A stretch of DNA of 64,000 bases from Adiantum capillus-veneris (lineage: Eukaryota > Streptophyta > Polypodiopsida > Polypodiales > Pteridaceae). How positions within the stretch are numbered: position 1 is the first letter of the stretch; each line of letters starts with the position of its first letter. The notes beneath the pieces are model-generated. The model was not told where the DNA came from and ran no database searches. It worked only from the letters and a program-made list of their open reading frames with translations. The position numbers and the translations under genes were made by a program. The stretch is taken from positions 12,766,001-12,830,000 of the forward strand of contig CM043967.1 of assembly GCA_014529385.2 (NCBI GenBank). The letters are read 5' to 3'. This document shows positions 1 through 11,147 of this stretch, in pieces.

Positions 1-560
1 AGAGATATTAGCACGAGGGAATGCACTTGGCCGGTGCAAGGCTAAGCCAAAAGGATTAGGGTCGTTTGCCCATCTTGATAGACGGGACGTAAAAAGACCA
101 GTATTGTTCCTAATGGATCAGAAGGTAATGACTCGAATGCGGGCCACAAATGGCCGATGGATTCCCCCTAGGGAAAAAAATGTTGGACAAACAAGAGATG
201 AGCAGGATAAACACGAATCGAGGGGCCTGGTAATCACACAGACTGGTATATATCAGCTGGCGGGCACAGCCAGGCAGTAGGTTATGCTGAACCAGAATGA
301 GACTAGACAGAGGACAGTGAGTATATTGTCTGGGGCAGGAAGACGCATGAACAATCAGAGTGATCGACTTTGGAAGATGTGAAACAGGGCATGGGACCCC
401 CAATTAAGTAGAGTGGGCACACTGATGATTGTAGCTTTCTTGATACGGTTGGTGCTCCAAGGGCTTGGTAGTCACGAGCAAGGCACGCAGGTGATAAGCA
501 GCGTAAGGAATGCGACACGGACAAACGATAAAAACAGGGTTGATTCATACGCAGGTAGAG
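1..560. other. Unassigned sequence at left edge
   Basis: No gene is recognised. The minus-strand frame of the Copia integrase start runs on into this stretch to about position 303 but loses all resemblance to integrase near 560. That looks like a deletion or insertion junction inside the element to its right. Confidence 0.5.
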
Positions 561-1121
561 GTTGGTTGACATAGGACCACAAACTTCACTATGCACTAAA
601 TCTAGAGGTTCATCTTGCTTTTGACCCAATGGTAAGTGCACGGACCTAGTCTGTTTTCCATAGATACAATGCTCACAAACAGGAAAGTCAACATAAGACA
701 AGACAGGTAAGTAGCCAAAACGAGTCAAAGTTCTCATTCCTTTTTGGCTAATATGACCTAGCCGGCAATGCCACAACTCAGTAGACGGCAGCTCGGCTAT
801 AGATATGTAATCATGACCAACATCTGACACATGCATGGAATACAAGGTACCTCTGAGTACAACAAGATTACCTTTGCGTACTATCCACGAGCCATTGCCA
901 AGTGTGGTGTTGTAGCCCAAATCATCAAGCTGGCCAACAGAAATCAAGCTTTTAGTCAACTTGGGCACATGTCTCACATTACATAAAGTGAAGTGTGTGC
1001 CATTCCTTAGATGCAATTTGACATTTTCGACACCTTCAATGTCAAGTTCATAAGCATCACCAAGTCTCACTTTGCCACAAGAGTGAGAATAAGTAGAGAA
1101 CCACTCTCTATGTGGTGTCAC
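303..1121 (-). pseudogene. Copia polyprotein fragment: protease end, pre-integrase, integrase start
   Basis: This 272-codon open frame begins with WFSTYSHSCGKVRLGD-type protease sequence, continues through CNVRHVPKLTKSLISVGQL, and holds the pre-integrase zinc-binding region with LWHCRLGH and CEHCIYGK (H and CxxC ligands visible). It then enters integrase at LDLVHSEVCGPM. Similarity ends shortly after that, near position 560, and the last 80 or so residues of the frame look random. In the family this part of the polyprotein binds and processes the cDNA ends for integration. Here the integrase catalytic core is missing, so the product would be inactive. Identification rests on clear Copia motifs; the truncation point is approximate. 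Confidence 0.85.
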
Positions 1122-1163
1122 ATGGAAACTCGCACCACAATCTACTATCCAATTCTATGCATA

Positions 1164-1424
1164 CTACGCATCTTCTGTAACAAGAGCCTCGATAGGTAGA
1201 TCTGCTGTGAAGACCAATACGTCAGAGGTAAGTGGCATAACAACCGCTGGAAGAGTCTCTACAATAGGAGCATTTGAGGACTCTAGCACATTGATCTCCT
1301 CTAACTTTCCTTTGCCCTTGTTTGAATCATCAGACTTAGAAGTTTCACCGGATTGTTTATCCTTCGTGCTTTGCTGCCATTTCCTGCAATCCTTCTTCAC
1401 ATGCCCTTGTTTATGGTAGTGCAT
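1164..1424 (-). pseudogene. Copia gag zinc-knuckle/linker remnant
   Basis: The minus-strand frame begins with a decayed CCHC knuckle: YHKQGHVKKDC keeps the His and last Cys, but both leading Cys are not in this frame. A lysine/serine-rich linker follows (KDKQSGETSKSDDSNKGKGK), as is usual between gag and protease. It lies directly downstream of gag and upstream of the protease in the element. The knuckle normally binds the packaged RNA. The linker runs towards the protease start near 1150, but the D-S-G active site is not clearly seen in one frame. Confidence 0.65.
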
Positions 1425-1788
1425 AGAAACCCAAGACTTACTACGTGAGCCCCCACGTTCCTTGCTTTTGGCACGACTTTGAGTTCGACCCCTCTATCTA
1501 TCACTAGCAACATACGTATCACCATCCTTCTTGCCTTCGAGAGATTTCCTGTGAATCTCCTCGGTAAACAGACTCCCAAGGACATCGTTGTACACTAGAC
1601 CGGCATAGAACCCCGAGACTTACTGCCTGAGCCCCCACGTTCCTTGTTTTTGGCACGACTTTGAGTGCGACCCCTCTGTCTGTCACTAGCAACATACACA
1701 TCACCATCCTTCTTGCCTTCGAGAGATTCCCTGCAAATCTCCTCGGTAAACAGACTCCCAAGGACATCATTGTACACTAGACCGGTAC
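1425..1788. repeat. 182-bp tandem duplication within Copia gag
   Basis: Two near-identical copies, about 1425-1606 and 1607-1788, start with the same GAGCCCCCAC landmark 182 bp apart (1447 and 1629). Because 182 is not a multiple of three, the duplication moves gag out of frame with the zinc knuckle. Each copy codes for the RGRTQSRAKNKERGGSGSKS-type basic tail of gag. Confidence 0.9.
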
Positions 1789-2296
1789 CAGGTGCTGAGT
1801 TGCTAGTCACAGTACAGAACGTATCCCAAGATGAGGGTAAATTGCATAGCAAGAATATACATTTGATTCCGTCATCGAAGACCAAACCCTGAGTGGTCAA
1901 CTGAGTGAAAATGATATTGAACTCATTAATGTGAGTAAAAATAGTGCCCTCTTCCTTCACACGAAGGTCAAACAGCTTCTTCATCAAGAAAACCTTATTA
2001 ATGGCACTTTTGTTCTCATAACTGGAACACAACTTATCCCAAACATCTCTAGCAGTTCTTTCTCCAACTATAGTAAAGTACACAGATTCGGCCAAATGCA
2101 AACGGAGGGTAGATTTCGCCTTAGCATCAAGTTTCTCCCACTCAACATCTATATACTCTCCCTCTGGTCGCTCCATGATAGGATCCAGCTGGCCTTTTTG
2201 TATAATAACATCTTGAATCTGCTCTTTCCAGATAGCAAAATTTGTCCCATCAAATTTCCGGGTATTGTAAATATCCTTTTCACCGCTAGATGACAT
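1595..2296 (-). pseudogene. Copia gag (UBN2-type) capsid-like protein
   Basis: A 233-codon frame starts MSSSGEKDIYNTRKFDGTNF and carries the Copia gag (UBN2/Retrotran_gag_2) pattern: FDGTNFAIWKEQIQDVI near residues 14-30, ARDVWDKLCSSYENKS near 81-96, FTHINEFNIIFTQL near 118-131 and LLCNLPSSWDTF near 147-158. It ends in a basic RGRTQSR-rich tail. Gag forms the virus-like particle. The ATG is the natural start: it follows the untranslated leader and opens a conserved N-terminus. The frame stops within the 182-bp duplication instead of continuing into the zinc knuckle, so it is a broken copy. It is similar in layout to the gags at 44.4 and 57.5 kb. Confidence 0.88.
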
Positions 2297-3414
2297 GGCT
2301 ACAAGCTAAAGATAATATGGTGATAAACACTGGTAATTCTGAGAAAAATTTGGCAGAGTTTCCCTAGAAAAACTGACAAAATCTCAATCTAAAACTGTCA
2401 CAAGAGATTAGTAACGCATAAAAAGTATGCTCTCAAAGCAAAAGACAGGCGCATCAACCACTAATTGTGCATAAAAAGTCAAAAGCTGACCCAAGACTGC
2501 CAACATGGCGTCAAATGCACCTCGCCCTCTCTATACATGTCCTATGGCGACGCCACGAAAAAGGGGTACTCCAGCAACCTGTATCACAGAAAGGATCTCA
2601 ACATTCGAGAATCCCCCAGCTCAAGAAAACCTCACGCTATCGACCCTCACAAAAGGCTATGCAGACAAGAAACCAGTCCAGTCTCAGAAAGGGCCTCCGA
2701 ACCGAGTCTCAGAAACGGTCGGGACTGCCAGAAACAAGTCAAATCGGCTCCACAAAAGGTACATATGGCAGTTTCCGCAACTCAACGTACATCACAGTCA
2801 ACAATATTGCAAGGTGCAGTATACGCGCTCAAACAAGCGCCAAGCAAAATGTGCAAGCAGTAAACAAATCCCTGTGGGGAGTGAAACCGCTCTCAAAAGA
2901 GCTCAAGCACTATCAAAAGTGCCAAAACAGTGCATATCCGCATCAAATACTCCCACTGAAATCTATGCTGATGCAAAACACTGCAACCTGTAAGAAACCT
3001 GGATGTCCTGTATGTATGCAAGAACCTGTGAGGAGATGGATGCCTGAAAAATCCGAGACAATTTCGATGCCAAAAAGTGCTCCTAATCAGCCCATAAACA
3101 CCATCTCAATAGGACATAATAGCCATAAAGCATCTATATACCATCCCAAAATAGTCTCTAAACAACCTGCACCTGTGTCCTATACCTGTACCTGTATCTG
3201 TAGCAAAAGTGGAGTTGAAAAAATACAACTCCTGAAGCGTAGCCCGGATGAAGCTTTCGACTGCATGAATAGCTTTGAAAGGGGGGTAAAACCCCAAGAC
3301 ACCTGATGGAAACGCTCTCGGAATGTTGAATTTGCCGATGCCAAAATCGAAAACCTATTTGCACTTTTGAAATTGCATGCGCGCACGGACGCGAAGACGG
3401 AAAGCACAAACCCT
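2297..3414 (-). other. Copia untranslated leader
   Basis: About 1.1 kb lies between the PBS and the gag ATG with no minus-strand reading frame of note. On the plus strand it is unusually free of stops (open in all three frames over much of 2465-2993), but the encoded residues resemble no known family and sit antisense to a transposon leader. I treat those frames as chance. Confidence 0.6.
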
Positions 3415-3426
3415 ACTTTGATACCA
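3415..3426 (-). promoter_or_regulatory. Primer binding site (initiator-Met tRNA type)
   Basis: The minus strand reads TGGTATCAAAGT, differing from the plant initiator-Met site TGGTATCAGAGC at two bases. It sits two bases inside the 5' LTR end, as expected for first-strand cDNA priming. Confidence 0.8.
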
Positions 3427-3428
3427 GT

Positions 3429-3469
3429 TGAAGGTGCCACAGGAAGCGTGTGCGAGTGAAAGTGCGAGA

Positions 3470-3553
<84 letters not shown>

Positions 3554-3694
3554 ACTTTGGATGGAGTGCACAACAACGTTATCCTGTTGCAGCTCCTTAT
3601 TCTATTGTATTAAAGAATAAGTGTATATTTGGTTAAGTTAGTAGATGGGTTAGTAGTAAGTGGGATGTCCGGCCAATTGGCCTGAATCCCAACA
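3429..3694 (-). repeat. 5' LTR of Copia-1 (266 bp)
   Basis: Read on the minus strand it starts TGTTGGGATTCAGGCC and ends GGCACCTTCA just before the PBS. The internal order (GGCC-rich start, TTATTC...GAATAAGG box, GCAC...CTTCA end) matches the LTRs of the elements at 46.2-46.5 and 55.8-56.0 kb. It contains a long AG microsatellite. The matching 3' LTR is not in the window. Confidence 0.75.
3472..3550. repeat. (AG)n microsatellite, about 79 bp
   Basis: Pure AG dinucleotide run inside the 5' LTR of Copia-1. The Arg-Glu and Ser-Leu reading frames across it are artefacts of the repeat. Confidence 0.97.
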
Positions 3695-6600
3695 CTTTCA
3701 TTGGCTAGAACACGCAGCTGCTTGCAGCTCAGGCAGCCCCCACGCTCAAAAAGGCACCACCTACTGTTATTTTTGTGCCTGGCAGCTCCTGCTATTTGCC
3801 CCCCACAGCCTGCCTGATTTAAAAATCAACCCTGGTAATTTTCTAGGCTATTTTTTGCTATTTTCATAAATATTTGGGGAAAATATCTGGGAGGCCTTAG
3901 TAAAAGTCTATGCTTAAATGATTACTGCAACCATCCTTGCGGCCTTAGTTGTCCTTGGCCAATCTACATAGGTTGTGACCTATGGCTTTGGTACCCATAA
4001 CTATGGTTGACCTTCAACATCTCCATTCTCTTTCAAGATCTATTGAGAATCTATCCATACTTTATGCTTTTTAGTGTCCCCTACCTTTCAATCTTCAGGC
4101 CACATTGTGTCAACTTGAATATAATTTCTAGGGGAAAATGTTTCCTTGTTTCTACTTCAAAGATCCTAGGGAAGCATATTTTGGTTGATAGACCTTTGAT
4201 GTCCTATGTGAAGTCAGTTGTGGTGAGGCATTCCTTGTGCTTATCAAGGATTCATGTGGCGTCTTTCCATGTGTAGATGTGTAGATGCCTCTACACTTCT
4301 TTGATGTCAATGCATACAAAATAGTAAGGTTAGAGGCTTTGGAAGGCTCCACTTTAGCTTTACCTTTCTCTTTATATGTGGCCTGACATAAAGCTAGCAA
4401 TTGATCTCACCAAAGATTGTGGCTTTAAGGTTTTTGCATTTGGATTTTTGTTAAATTCATCCACCAAATATACTCATATTTGTAGCTTTGTTTGACCTAG
4501 AGAATATGGAAAAAATGTTGTACTTTCTTTGTAGCACCGTTGTTGTGCCTTCCACTATCGACCAAGAACTATCTCTTCAAAAGTTTCTCTTGGAGCCATC
4601 ACATTAAATTCCACCCTCTAAGATTTCTTTAGGATTAATCGAAGGCTTGTCAAGAATACTCCAAACTCGGTGTGACACCATATTTCCCATTGCTTTACAA
4701 TCCACTAGAGCTATGCATCTCATGCTAGCTCTTTCACAATTTATCACAACTACAATCCTTGTTGGTGGAACTAAAGAAGAGATTTTCTTGCTTTGATCTT
4801 GATTACTTATAGGATCTTGCCTTTCTTCCATGAATTTCTTGCCGTTGTTAGTGGGTCACCGCAAAAGACAATGCAACATAGATGTTTGAGCAATAACATA
4901 CCTGATGTATCGACGCAGGGAGTCGACCCTGTCAAAGCACAAAGACTGCAAAGGCCTGTCAAGCACAACAGAATGTCACAGTGAGCTAATAATCAAAATC
5001 ATCAAATTAGGATCAATAGGTAGATAAGCTCATTATTCAACCTACTTGCATAATTGGGCATTTCTATAAGCAAATAGACTTGTAATGCAATGAAAAAAAA
5101 GGGGCGGATTATACTACCATAGACCACCTACTTCGGTTGTTAGAACATCATTCTAAGCATGTGAAAAATTGCAACCCATCAATCTGAAGGTGCTAAAAAT
5201 ATTTTGAAAGGCATGTAATAACATGGCATTGCCCCTTTAGCCATTCTCCACTGAAAATCTATGCAAAAAAATACTTCAACTCAACCACTTAAAACATAGA
5301 TTGAGCATCCAAAAAGCCCAACAATGTAAGCAATCAAAGAGGAGTGAAAGTAGAGGAGATTTTCAATGTGCAATTGGAATTAGAGATAGACAATTTGGAT
5401 GAGAGAAACCCTTTATTGAAATCATTGGATAAGCTCTTTGTTACAACACATTGCTTCTTCTAAAATATTGACCTTTACAAAATGCTAAGCTCACTTATAT
5501 ACCTAGGGATTGAGAAAAATTATTGTACAAGACTCTGAGTTTGCAAATGGCTTTAAAATGATTGCAAATTAGAAATTTGTGAACCCCTTAATGAAATGTT
5601 CGATCGAAATTTTACAAAGAATAAGAAATATAGAGACTCCAAATCTTTTCACTAATGCTGCAAAATTTATGACTTTCCAAAAAATCAATTGCCATTTTAG
5701 ATTTGGTGTTGCCATGCCATCGCATTCACCCCCTCCTTGTTTGATGATCCATCGAGGGTTTAGTGATGAGGTTTTTTCTCAGCTAGTTACTTGAAGGCAT
5801 TCTTGAATCTATCGATTTTCTTGCCTAATTCTTCTCGATTGATGATAGAATGGAAGGGATTGGTAGATAGCTAGGCTAACTAGTAGGCATACCTTGCTTG
5901 TAAATGTGTTGAAACGGGATTGAATATGGCACGTCCAAATTTGAAAAAGCCAAACCCTATGATGAAGGCTTCTTCAAATGTGAGGAAGTAGCGAGAAGTT
6001 AGGAACTAAAGTCTAGAAAAAAATTCCCATTAAAATACTCTTTTAGGGGCTCTCCTTCAAATCCCAACAAATGCCTTTTCTACCTCCAAGAAACACTATC
6101 CATGGATACCATGTTTGTTGTGCATCCATGAATTCCTCAATCATAGTTACTAGCATGCCTGCATTCTTGCACAATATTTGAAATGTCAAGTTTGAGAAAT
6201 CTCTAGTAAGACAAATGGTGTCCTTGAGCATATTTAGCATTTATTGCTCACTTGGCATCGCATGAGAGGGTGGACTTGCCAATATTGGATAGTTAAGCAC
6301 TAATTTATTTCTAGATCTCCAAGCATGAAATGAAGTCTATGTCCTCTTGCATGCAAGGGAACAATAGGTAGAATCAATTCTAATAGGTTATGGAGCATTC
6401 ATGTAGACAAGCTCATCCCTAGGCCTTTTTTGTAGCCACTAAGTCCTCCACTTTAGTTGATTGGCTAGGATGATTTCCACCTTTTCAATTTTCACGACTA
6501 CACCTTAATAATCCCTATGCATATTCAATGCAAGTGTTGGTAGCATTTTTCTTCTATATAGGATGACCCAATGCAAGTATTTGGCTCTCCTCTTCCTCAA

Positions 6601-7900
6601 TCCATCTCTTAAAATCCATGGTGGATGGACACTCTTCTTTAGCATGTTCTTCAAAGTCCATTTCTCTTTCTAAAATAGGATCTCCTTCACCCATGTCTCA
6701 TGTATCCCTTGGAGAGTCATAGATTCCAAGACCTAAGTTGATTGAGATGGTCTCTATAGGTGGCTTTTGAAGCTTGAGGTCTTCTATCATAGAGTCTTTA
6801 GCCATCGTTCGGTAGTACAGATATTCACTCTATTTTTCCTTATTGAGCAACAAAGCTTTTGGTGCAACAACTTTTTCTTGAGCTTTTCATCTTTTTTAGC
6901 CCACAATGGCTTTGAATCTTGTAAGAAGGGTGTTCCTTTGTAGCTTCTCATTATCTAACTACTCCGGTAAGTTGATGATATCTATTGAGTAGGTTGTTGG
7001 TGTAGTTAAAGTAGCTAAGGTGGATGTATCGATGTGATTTTCTAGGAGTTTGGAGAGAGCATGTCCAGTAGATTTGTTCCTTGATTCCAAATGCTTCATG
7101 TTTTTGGTCATATCAACCATCTTATTTTCCAATTTTGAAATCCCCACTTGGATCTATGATTTATGCTCCATAATTTTGTCCCTAGCTTCCTCAACATAAT
7201 TTAGTTGTTGTTGGAGATCTGTATTTCTCTTTTGTAGGTATGTAATGGCTAGAGTTCTAATTTCTAGGTTTTTGGGGAGCTTGATAGCATAGCTTACTAC
7301 TAGATTGTAAGTCTAATTTCTCTCAAGCAAAGCTACTTACAAGCTATCCATAGACATTTGCCAATGTCAAAGTCTCCTATGATAATAGGCAGTTTCCTAT
7401 CCAGGCTTTCTTGTTGCTCCTTCCTTCTTGATCAGCTTCATCATGTTCTTTTTCTTTTTCCTTATCTTTGCCTTGGTCTTTGGAAACACCTTTTTGGCTT
7501 GATTTGCATTCTTTTTGTTTGTCTTTTCCTCGAGAATCTAGTCATCTAGAGCTCTCCTTGCTTAGAACCCCTAGTCTTATCAAACACACCATCTTTTGGA
7601 GTTTGTGGGTCTACCTTTTCATTTTCCTTTGGTTGCATAAAGGCGGAAGGTTTAAATTTATCCCTTCTTGAACTACTTTTTGTCTTCAGCATTGCATCCT
7701 CCTTTTCAAGCTCTTTCTCAGGCTCCTCTTATCTTAGTGGTGGTGGTTGTAACGATGATGATGGAGCCTTTAAGAGGTGATTGTAATGGAAATGGTCTAT
7801 GAACTTTGAGATTAGTGGAATTAGGAGAATTAGAGACAGCATTCTTGTGAGACTACTTTGAGAACATAGAGGGTGAACTTATTTAGCAGTAGCAACTTAT
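3695..7900. other. Decayed sequence, no intact gene
   Basis: About 4.2 kb of AT-rich sequence with stops in all frames. The one stretch resembling a protein is the minus-strand protease-like piece near 4.6-4.8 kb. Short minus-strand frames at 6043-6240 (FMDAQQTWYPWI) and 6959-7147 (a coiled-coil-like MVDMTKNMKHLESRNKSTG) may be remains of the gag part of the same dead retroelement; this is inference from order only. Confidence 0.5.
4604..4831 (-). pseudogene. Possible retropepsin remnant
   Basis: The frame includes IALVDCKAMGNMVSHRVW, which lines up with the LTR-retrotransposon aspartic protease pattern (ALVDSGAxxNFVS). The catalytic D-S/T-G triad reads D-C-K, so it would be inactive even if expressed. 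No recognisable reverse transcriptase follows downstream on the same strand. The family assignment (probably Gypsy) is tentative. Confidence 0.45.
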
Positions 7901-8456
7901 ACTTAAGTAACTTGGCATGAACAATACTTTTGCAAGAGAGAGAGTTTAGAGAACTTGACAACAATTGAGGATCGGATTTATGTGGACCCGGTCCCCCCTC
8001 CAATAGGCTTTTGTATTATAGATTCTCCCATCAAGAGAGAGACTTGGTACAATACAATCTTTGTGTTCCTTGTTATCTAGGTGATGCAATGAAGATGGCA
8101 AGCTTCATACATCACGAGCATAACATAGACTTTGTGAAAATCATTAACCATCCCCAGCCTCAGTCCCAAGGCCTCAAACACCTTCAAAGGTGGAGAGAGC
8201 TAGCGGGGAATGAGGGTAGGGAAGAGGAGGAAGAAACATTCAAAAGAGAAAGAAATAGTTCCTCACTTATCATCACTCTTCTTGCTTAGCATACATAACA
8301 GCATAGTAATGAAGATGGAGAAGATGGCAAGCTTAAGCATTGGAGCATGGTTCTTGGTTGGATTTGCATTCCATAGCCAAGAGTGTTGGTGTAGGCTCTC
8401 AACTTCTCTACAAGCTTGGAGAAGGAGATGGAGCTTTCCCACTTTGCAACTCACAC

Positions 8457-8459
<3 letters not shown>

Positions 8460-8498
<39 letters not shown>
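8460..8498. repeat. (GA)n microsatellite in LTR copy 1
   Basis: GA run at the same LTR position that holds GTGTGTG plus poly-G in copy 2 (15161-15189), so the dinucleotide tract has diverged between the two LTRs. Confidence 0.95.
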
Positions 8499-8502
<4 letters not shown>

Positions 8503-8904
8503 AGAGTATACCCCCCCAGCTAGCCCCCTCCTTGCTTTGGTCGACCCCCTCTTCTAGCACTAGTTGGCACTTGATTGGACCTCCTCAAGCTTGGCCAATC
8601 GCATGCTTAGTGCATACCAAGCAACAAGGGTAGCCTTGGGACAAGTGTCCCCCTTTCCCCTTTGAGAGAGAGGACTTGATAAATGCATAAACAATTAATT
8701 AAATTAACTAAATTATCATTGGACCCCTTGGGAGGCCAACCAATACGCTTTAGGCACACTATGAGGGCAACATGAAGAGGAGCTTGACAAGTGTCCTATT
8801 TGCTTTCTTTGTACCAAGCTTGCCTTGTGTGAGGGTGTGTGTGTTCTCTCTCTAGCTCCTACAAAGAGGGCTTTCCCCCTCATGAGTAGGGATCATGTTG
8901 AATT

Positions 8905-8995
8905 TGTGGAACACCTCAAGCACCTCAAGCACCTTAGTCAGCAAGCACCTCAAGCACCTTTGTCAGCAAGCACGACAAGCACCTCAAGCTTGGGC
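8905..8995. repeat. AAGCACCT-type minisatellite in LTR
   Basis: Short irregular tandem units (CAAGCACCTCAAGCACCT and CAGCAAGCACGACAAGC variants). Copy 2 of the LTR has an expanded version at about 15590-15710, which points to unit-number variation between the LTRs. Confidence 0.75.
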
Positions 8996-9285
8996 CGGGT
9001 TCCCACCTCAAGCACAATCCTAGCTTGCCTGAGGTCAAAGGAATTTTAACACTAACCATTATGTTACTGAAGCTAACCCTAAGGTCTTTAAGCTCCATTA
9101 GCTAGCCTTGCTCTTTGAAAGATCATCTCTCATTTGGACCCCTTTACCATTTGGCCCCGTGTTGAGATAGACCCATAAGCACATGTCTATATTCTAACCC
9201 TTGTTCCTGTCTATTCTCCCACATTAAATGATCATTTTAATATGAGAAAATCATTTGGGTTGGTTAGATATTAGATTTTATGACA

Positions 9286-9299
9286 TTACCTCTCTCTTG
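9286..9299 (-). promoter_or_regulatory. Polypurine tract of Gypsy-C
   Basis: The minus strand reads AAGAGAGAGGTAA immediately before the LTR start TGTCATAA, the expected site of second-strand priming. The same arrangement precedes the plus-strand LTR at 61125. Confidence 0.75.
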
Positions 9300-9641
9300 A
9301 AATTATAGTCGTCCTCAACTATGAGGTAGAAGAGATAAATCCTTAGTCATTAGTCAATGTTTCTTAGTGGGTGAGGATCCCTTTTTACCCTACGACATCA
9401 TTCCAAGATGGATGACTAATCCATTTGGTGCTTGGGACATGTAGCTGCCGCAAGCATGTCTGCTCTTTAGTCCATTTCATTTTCCCAAGTAGAGTGACAA
9501 ATTCTTCTTGGTGTTTGAGAGACGTCGTCAACACAAACATGATTCTAAGCATGCATACTACTTAAATTCGTCCACAAGAAAAAGAGAATTAGTCTTATAA
9601 GACAAAAACATTGGTCATTTAAAAGAAATTTGTACATTTGC

Positions 9642-9978
9642 TTACTCTAATGTAGCATTGTAAGCATTGACAAGGTTCATGCTATCCTTAAGTTGTATTC
9701 CTTGGATCCATCTAGCATCTTCAAAAGGATAATTTTTGAACTTAATAAGATACCATCGAATAATCTTACCATGTTGTAGTACCTTGTCTTCATGCCCGCG
9801 GGATAGCTTTGGGTTGTAGCACCTCTTCTTGGTCTTTGATTTTGGGAGGGTCTTCAATAATTGGTTCACTTGGTGGCTCTCCTTTGTAGGGCTTAAGTAG
9901 GCTCACATGAAAAGCATTGTGTATGAGCCAATGGTTGGGCAGCTTGAGCTGATAATCCCTCTCATTGATTGGCTTCAA
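9642..9978 (-). pseudogene. Gypsy integrase C-terminus and chromodomain-like tail
   Basis: Two overlapping minus-strand frames carry the end of integrase (RDYQLKLPNHWLIHNAFHVS, LLKPYKGEPPSEPI) and a chromodomain-like tail (RWYLIKFKNYPFEDARWIQ). Such tails in chromoviruses steer insertion towards particular chromatin marks. The frame changes near 9790-9800 between the two pieces. The aromatic and YP...W pattern fits a chromodomain, but the fold is inferred from a short match only. Confidence 0.75.
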
Positions 9979-10363
9979 GATTTGAAAGGGACCATAGTAT
10001 CTTTTTGCTAGTTTAGCATAATACTTTTGATGGCCCGCTAGATTTTTGCTGTTGTTTGCCTCAATCGAGCCTTGGGAAACTTAAGTAAGACCCAATCATT
10101 TCCTTAAAACGTTCAGGCCCTTCTGTGCTTGTCAGCAGCAGCTTTTTGCCTTTGTTGAGAGATGGATATAGCCTCCTTAATCTTTTGGAAAGATTCATGT
10201 AGGTCACGGCTATACTCATCGACAACAAAGATCTTCCCGTGTACTTTAAGTAGCCAGGGATTTTTAGTTCTTCCCTCTATGATTTCAAAAGGTGCTTTTC
10301 CTGTAGAAGTATGGACAGCATTGTTGTACGCATACTCTATAAGAGGTAAGTACTATTCCCCTT

Positions 10364-10960
10364 TTATGAGCATTGATCTACTTCTATAACATAAGTCTTC
10401 AGTAGATTGAGTATTGTAAGATTGGCTATCTCACTTTGGCCATCCGTTTTTGGGTGATAGGCCGAAGAGAAATTCAATCTTGTACCTAGATTTTCAAAGA
10501 GACCTTTCCAAAAATTACTGGTCTTTCTAGGATCTCTATCTGACACGATGGATGTTGGCAATTCATGGTGTTTGAAAATTTGAGATATGAAGAGAGTTGC
10601 CATTTGGTGTACCTTACTAGTCTTTTTGATAGGAATAAAGTGTGCTTGCCTACTAAACCTGTCGACTATTGTCTATATCCCTGTATTCCCATGGATAGAC
10701 TTGGGTAATCCAAAGATAAAATCCATGGATATACTCTCCCATGGTCAACTAGGGATTGGCAATGGCTAGAGTAATCCAGGTTGCTTCCCTCTATCATACT
10801 TAGTTTTTTGTCATACCACACATTTTGAAACATACCCTTGTATATCCACTTTCATGGTAGGCCAATAGAATTACATCTCTACTCCTCAAAGAGTAGGTTG
10901 AATGCCTCTATGCCCCGCATAGTAAGGAGCATGAGATTCATACACAACTTTCTCACACGA
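10364..10960 (-). pseudogene. Gypsy integrase zinc finger and catalytic core
   Basis: On the minus strand the HHCC finger is visible (AGHRGIQPTL, YVSKCVVCQKTK), then the first catalytic Asp region (SISMDFIFGLPKS), a second Asp in PTSIVSDRDPRKTSNFWKGL and the YHPKTDGQSE motif before the expected Glu. Stops interrupt the zinc finger to core stretch, while 10364-10603 is one open frame. The enzyme inserts retrotransposon cDNA into the host chromosome. The recognition is strong; the protein is broken. Confidence 0.85.
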
Positions 10961-11147
10961 AGGGAGTGGGTAACACATAGCCTATAGCCATGGAAAAGAT
11001 AACCATCCTGCAAGGTGAATGGTTCCTCTTTCTTCCCCAAGCAAGGGCTGACATTATAACTTTAAATTCAGGGTCAATAGCATACTCATTTATCATAGAA
11101 GATAGATCATTGTGAGTAGCTATAGACACCACATTAACTTTTGGTCG

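Larger units (their letters stand above)
560..3694 (-). mobile_element. Copia LTR retrotransposon, 3'-truncated (Copia-1)
   Basis: Minus-strand Ty1/Copia element read from its 5' LTR (3429-3694) through PBS (3415-3426), a leader of about 1.1 kb, gag (from 2296), zinc-knuckle remnant, pre-integrase domain and the first residues of integrase, where it stops near 560. The rest of integrase, reverse transcriptase, RNase H and the 3' LTR are absent. The LTR begins TGTTGGG and ends CTTCA before the PBS, the same layout as the two small Copia elements at 42.5-46.5 and 55.8-59.4 kb, so the three are probably relatives. Frames are broken between gag and protease by a tandem duplication. It cannot encode a complete set of proteins. 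Confidence 0.85.
7901..9285 (-). repeat. 3' LTR of Gypsy-C (LTR family copy 1)
   Basis: Read on the minus strand it starts TGTCATAAAATCTAA directly after a polypurine tract. By eye it is nearly identical to 14602-15961 and more distantly related to 12701-14553 and 61125-62711. The left limit is where similarity to copy 2 ends; copies 3 and 4 extend about 250 bp further to a TGTAACATTT terminus that I cannot find here, so this LTR may be clipped or diverged at that end. Confidence 0.75.

Noticed and set aside
2465-3306. 279-codon plus-strand frame
   Set aside because: Antisense to a Copia leader, overlapping frames also open, no family resemblance; kept only as a low-interest note.
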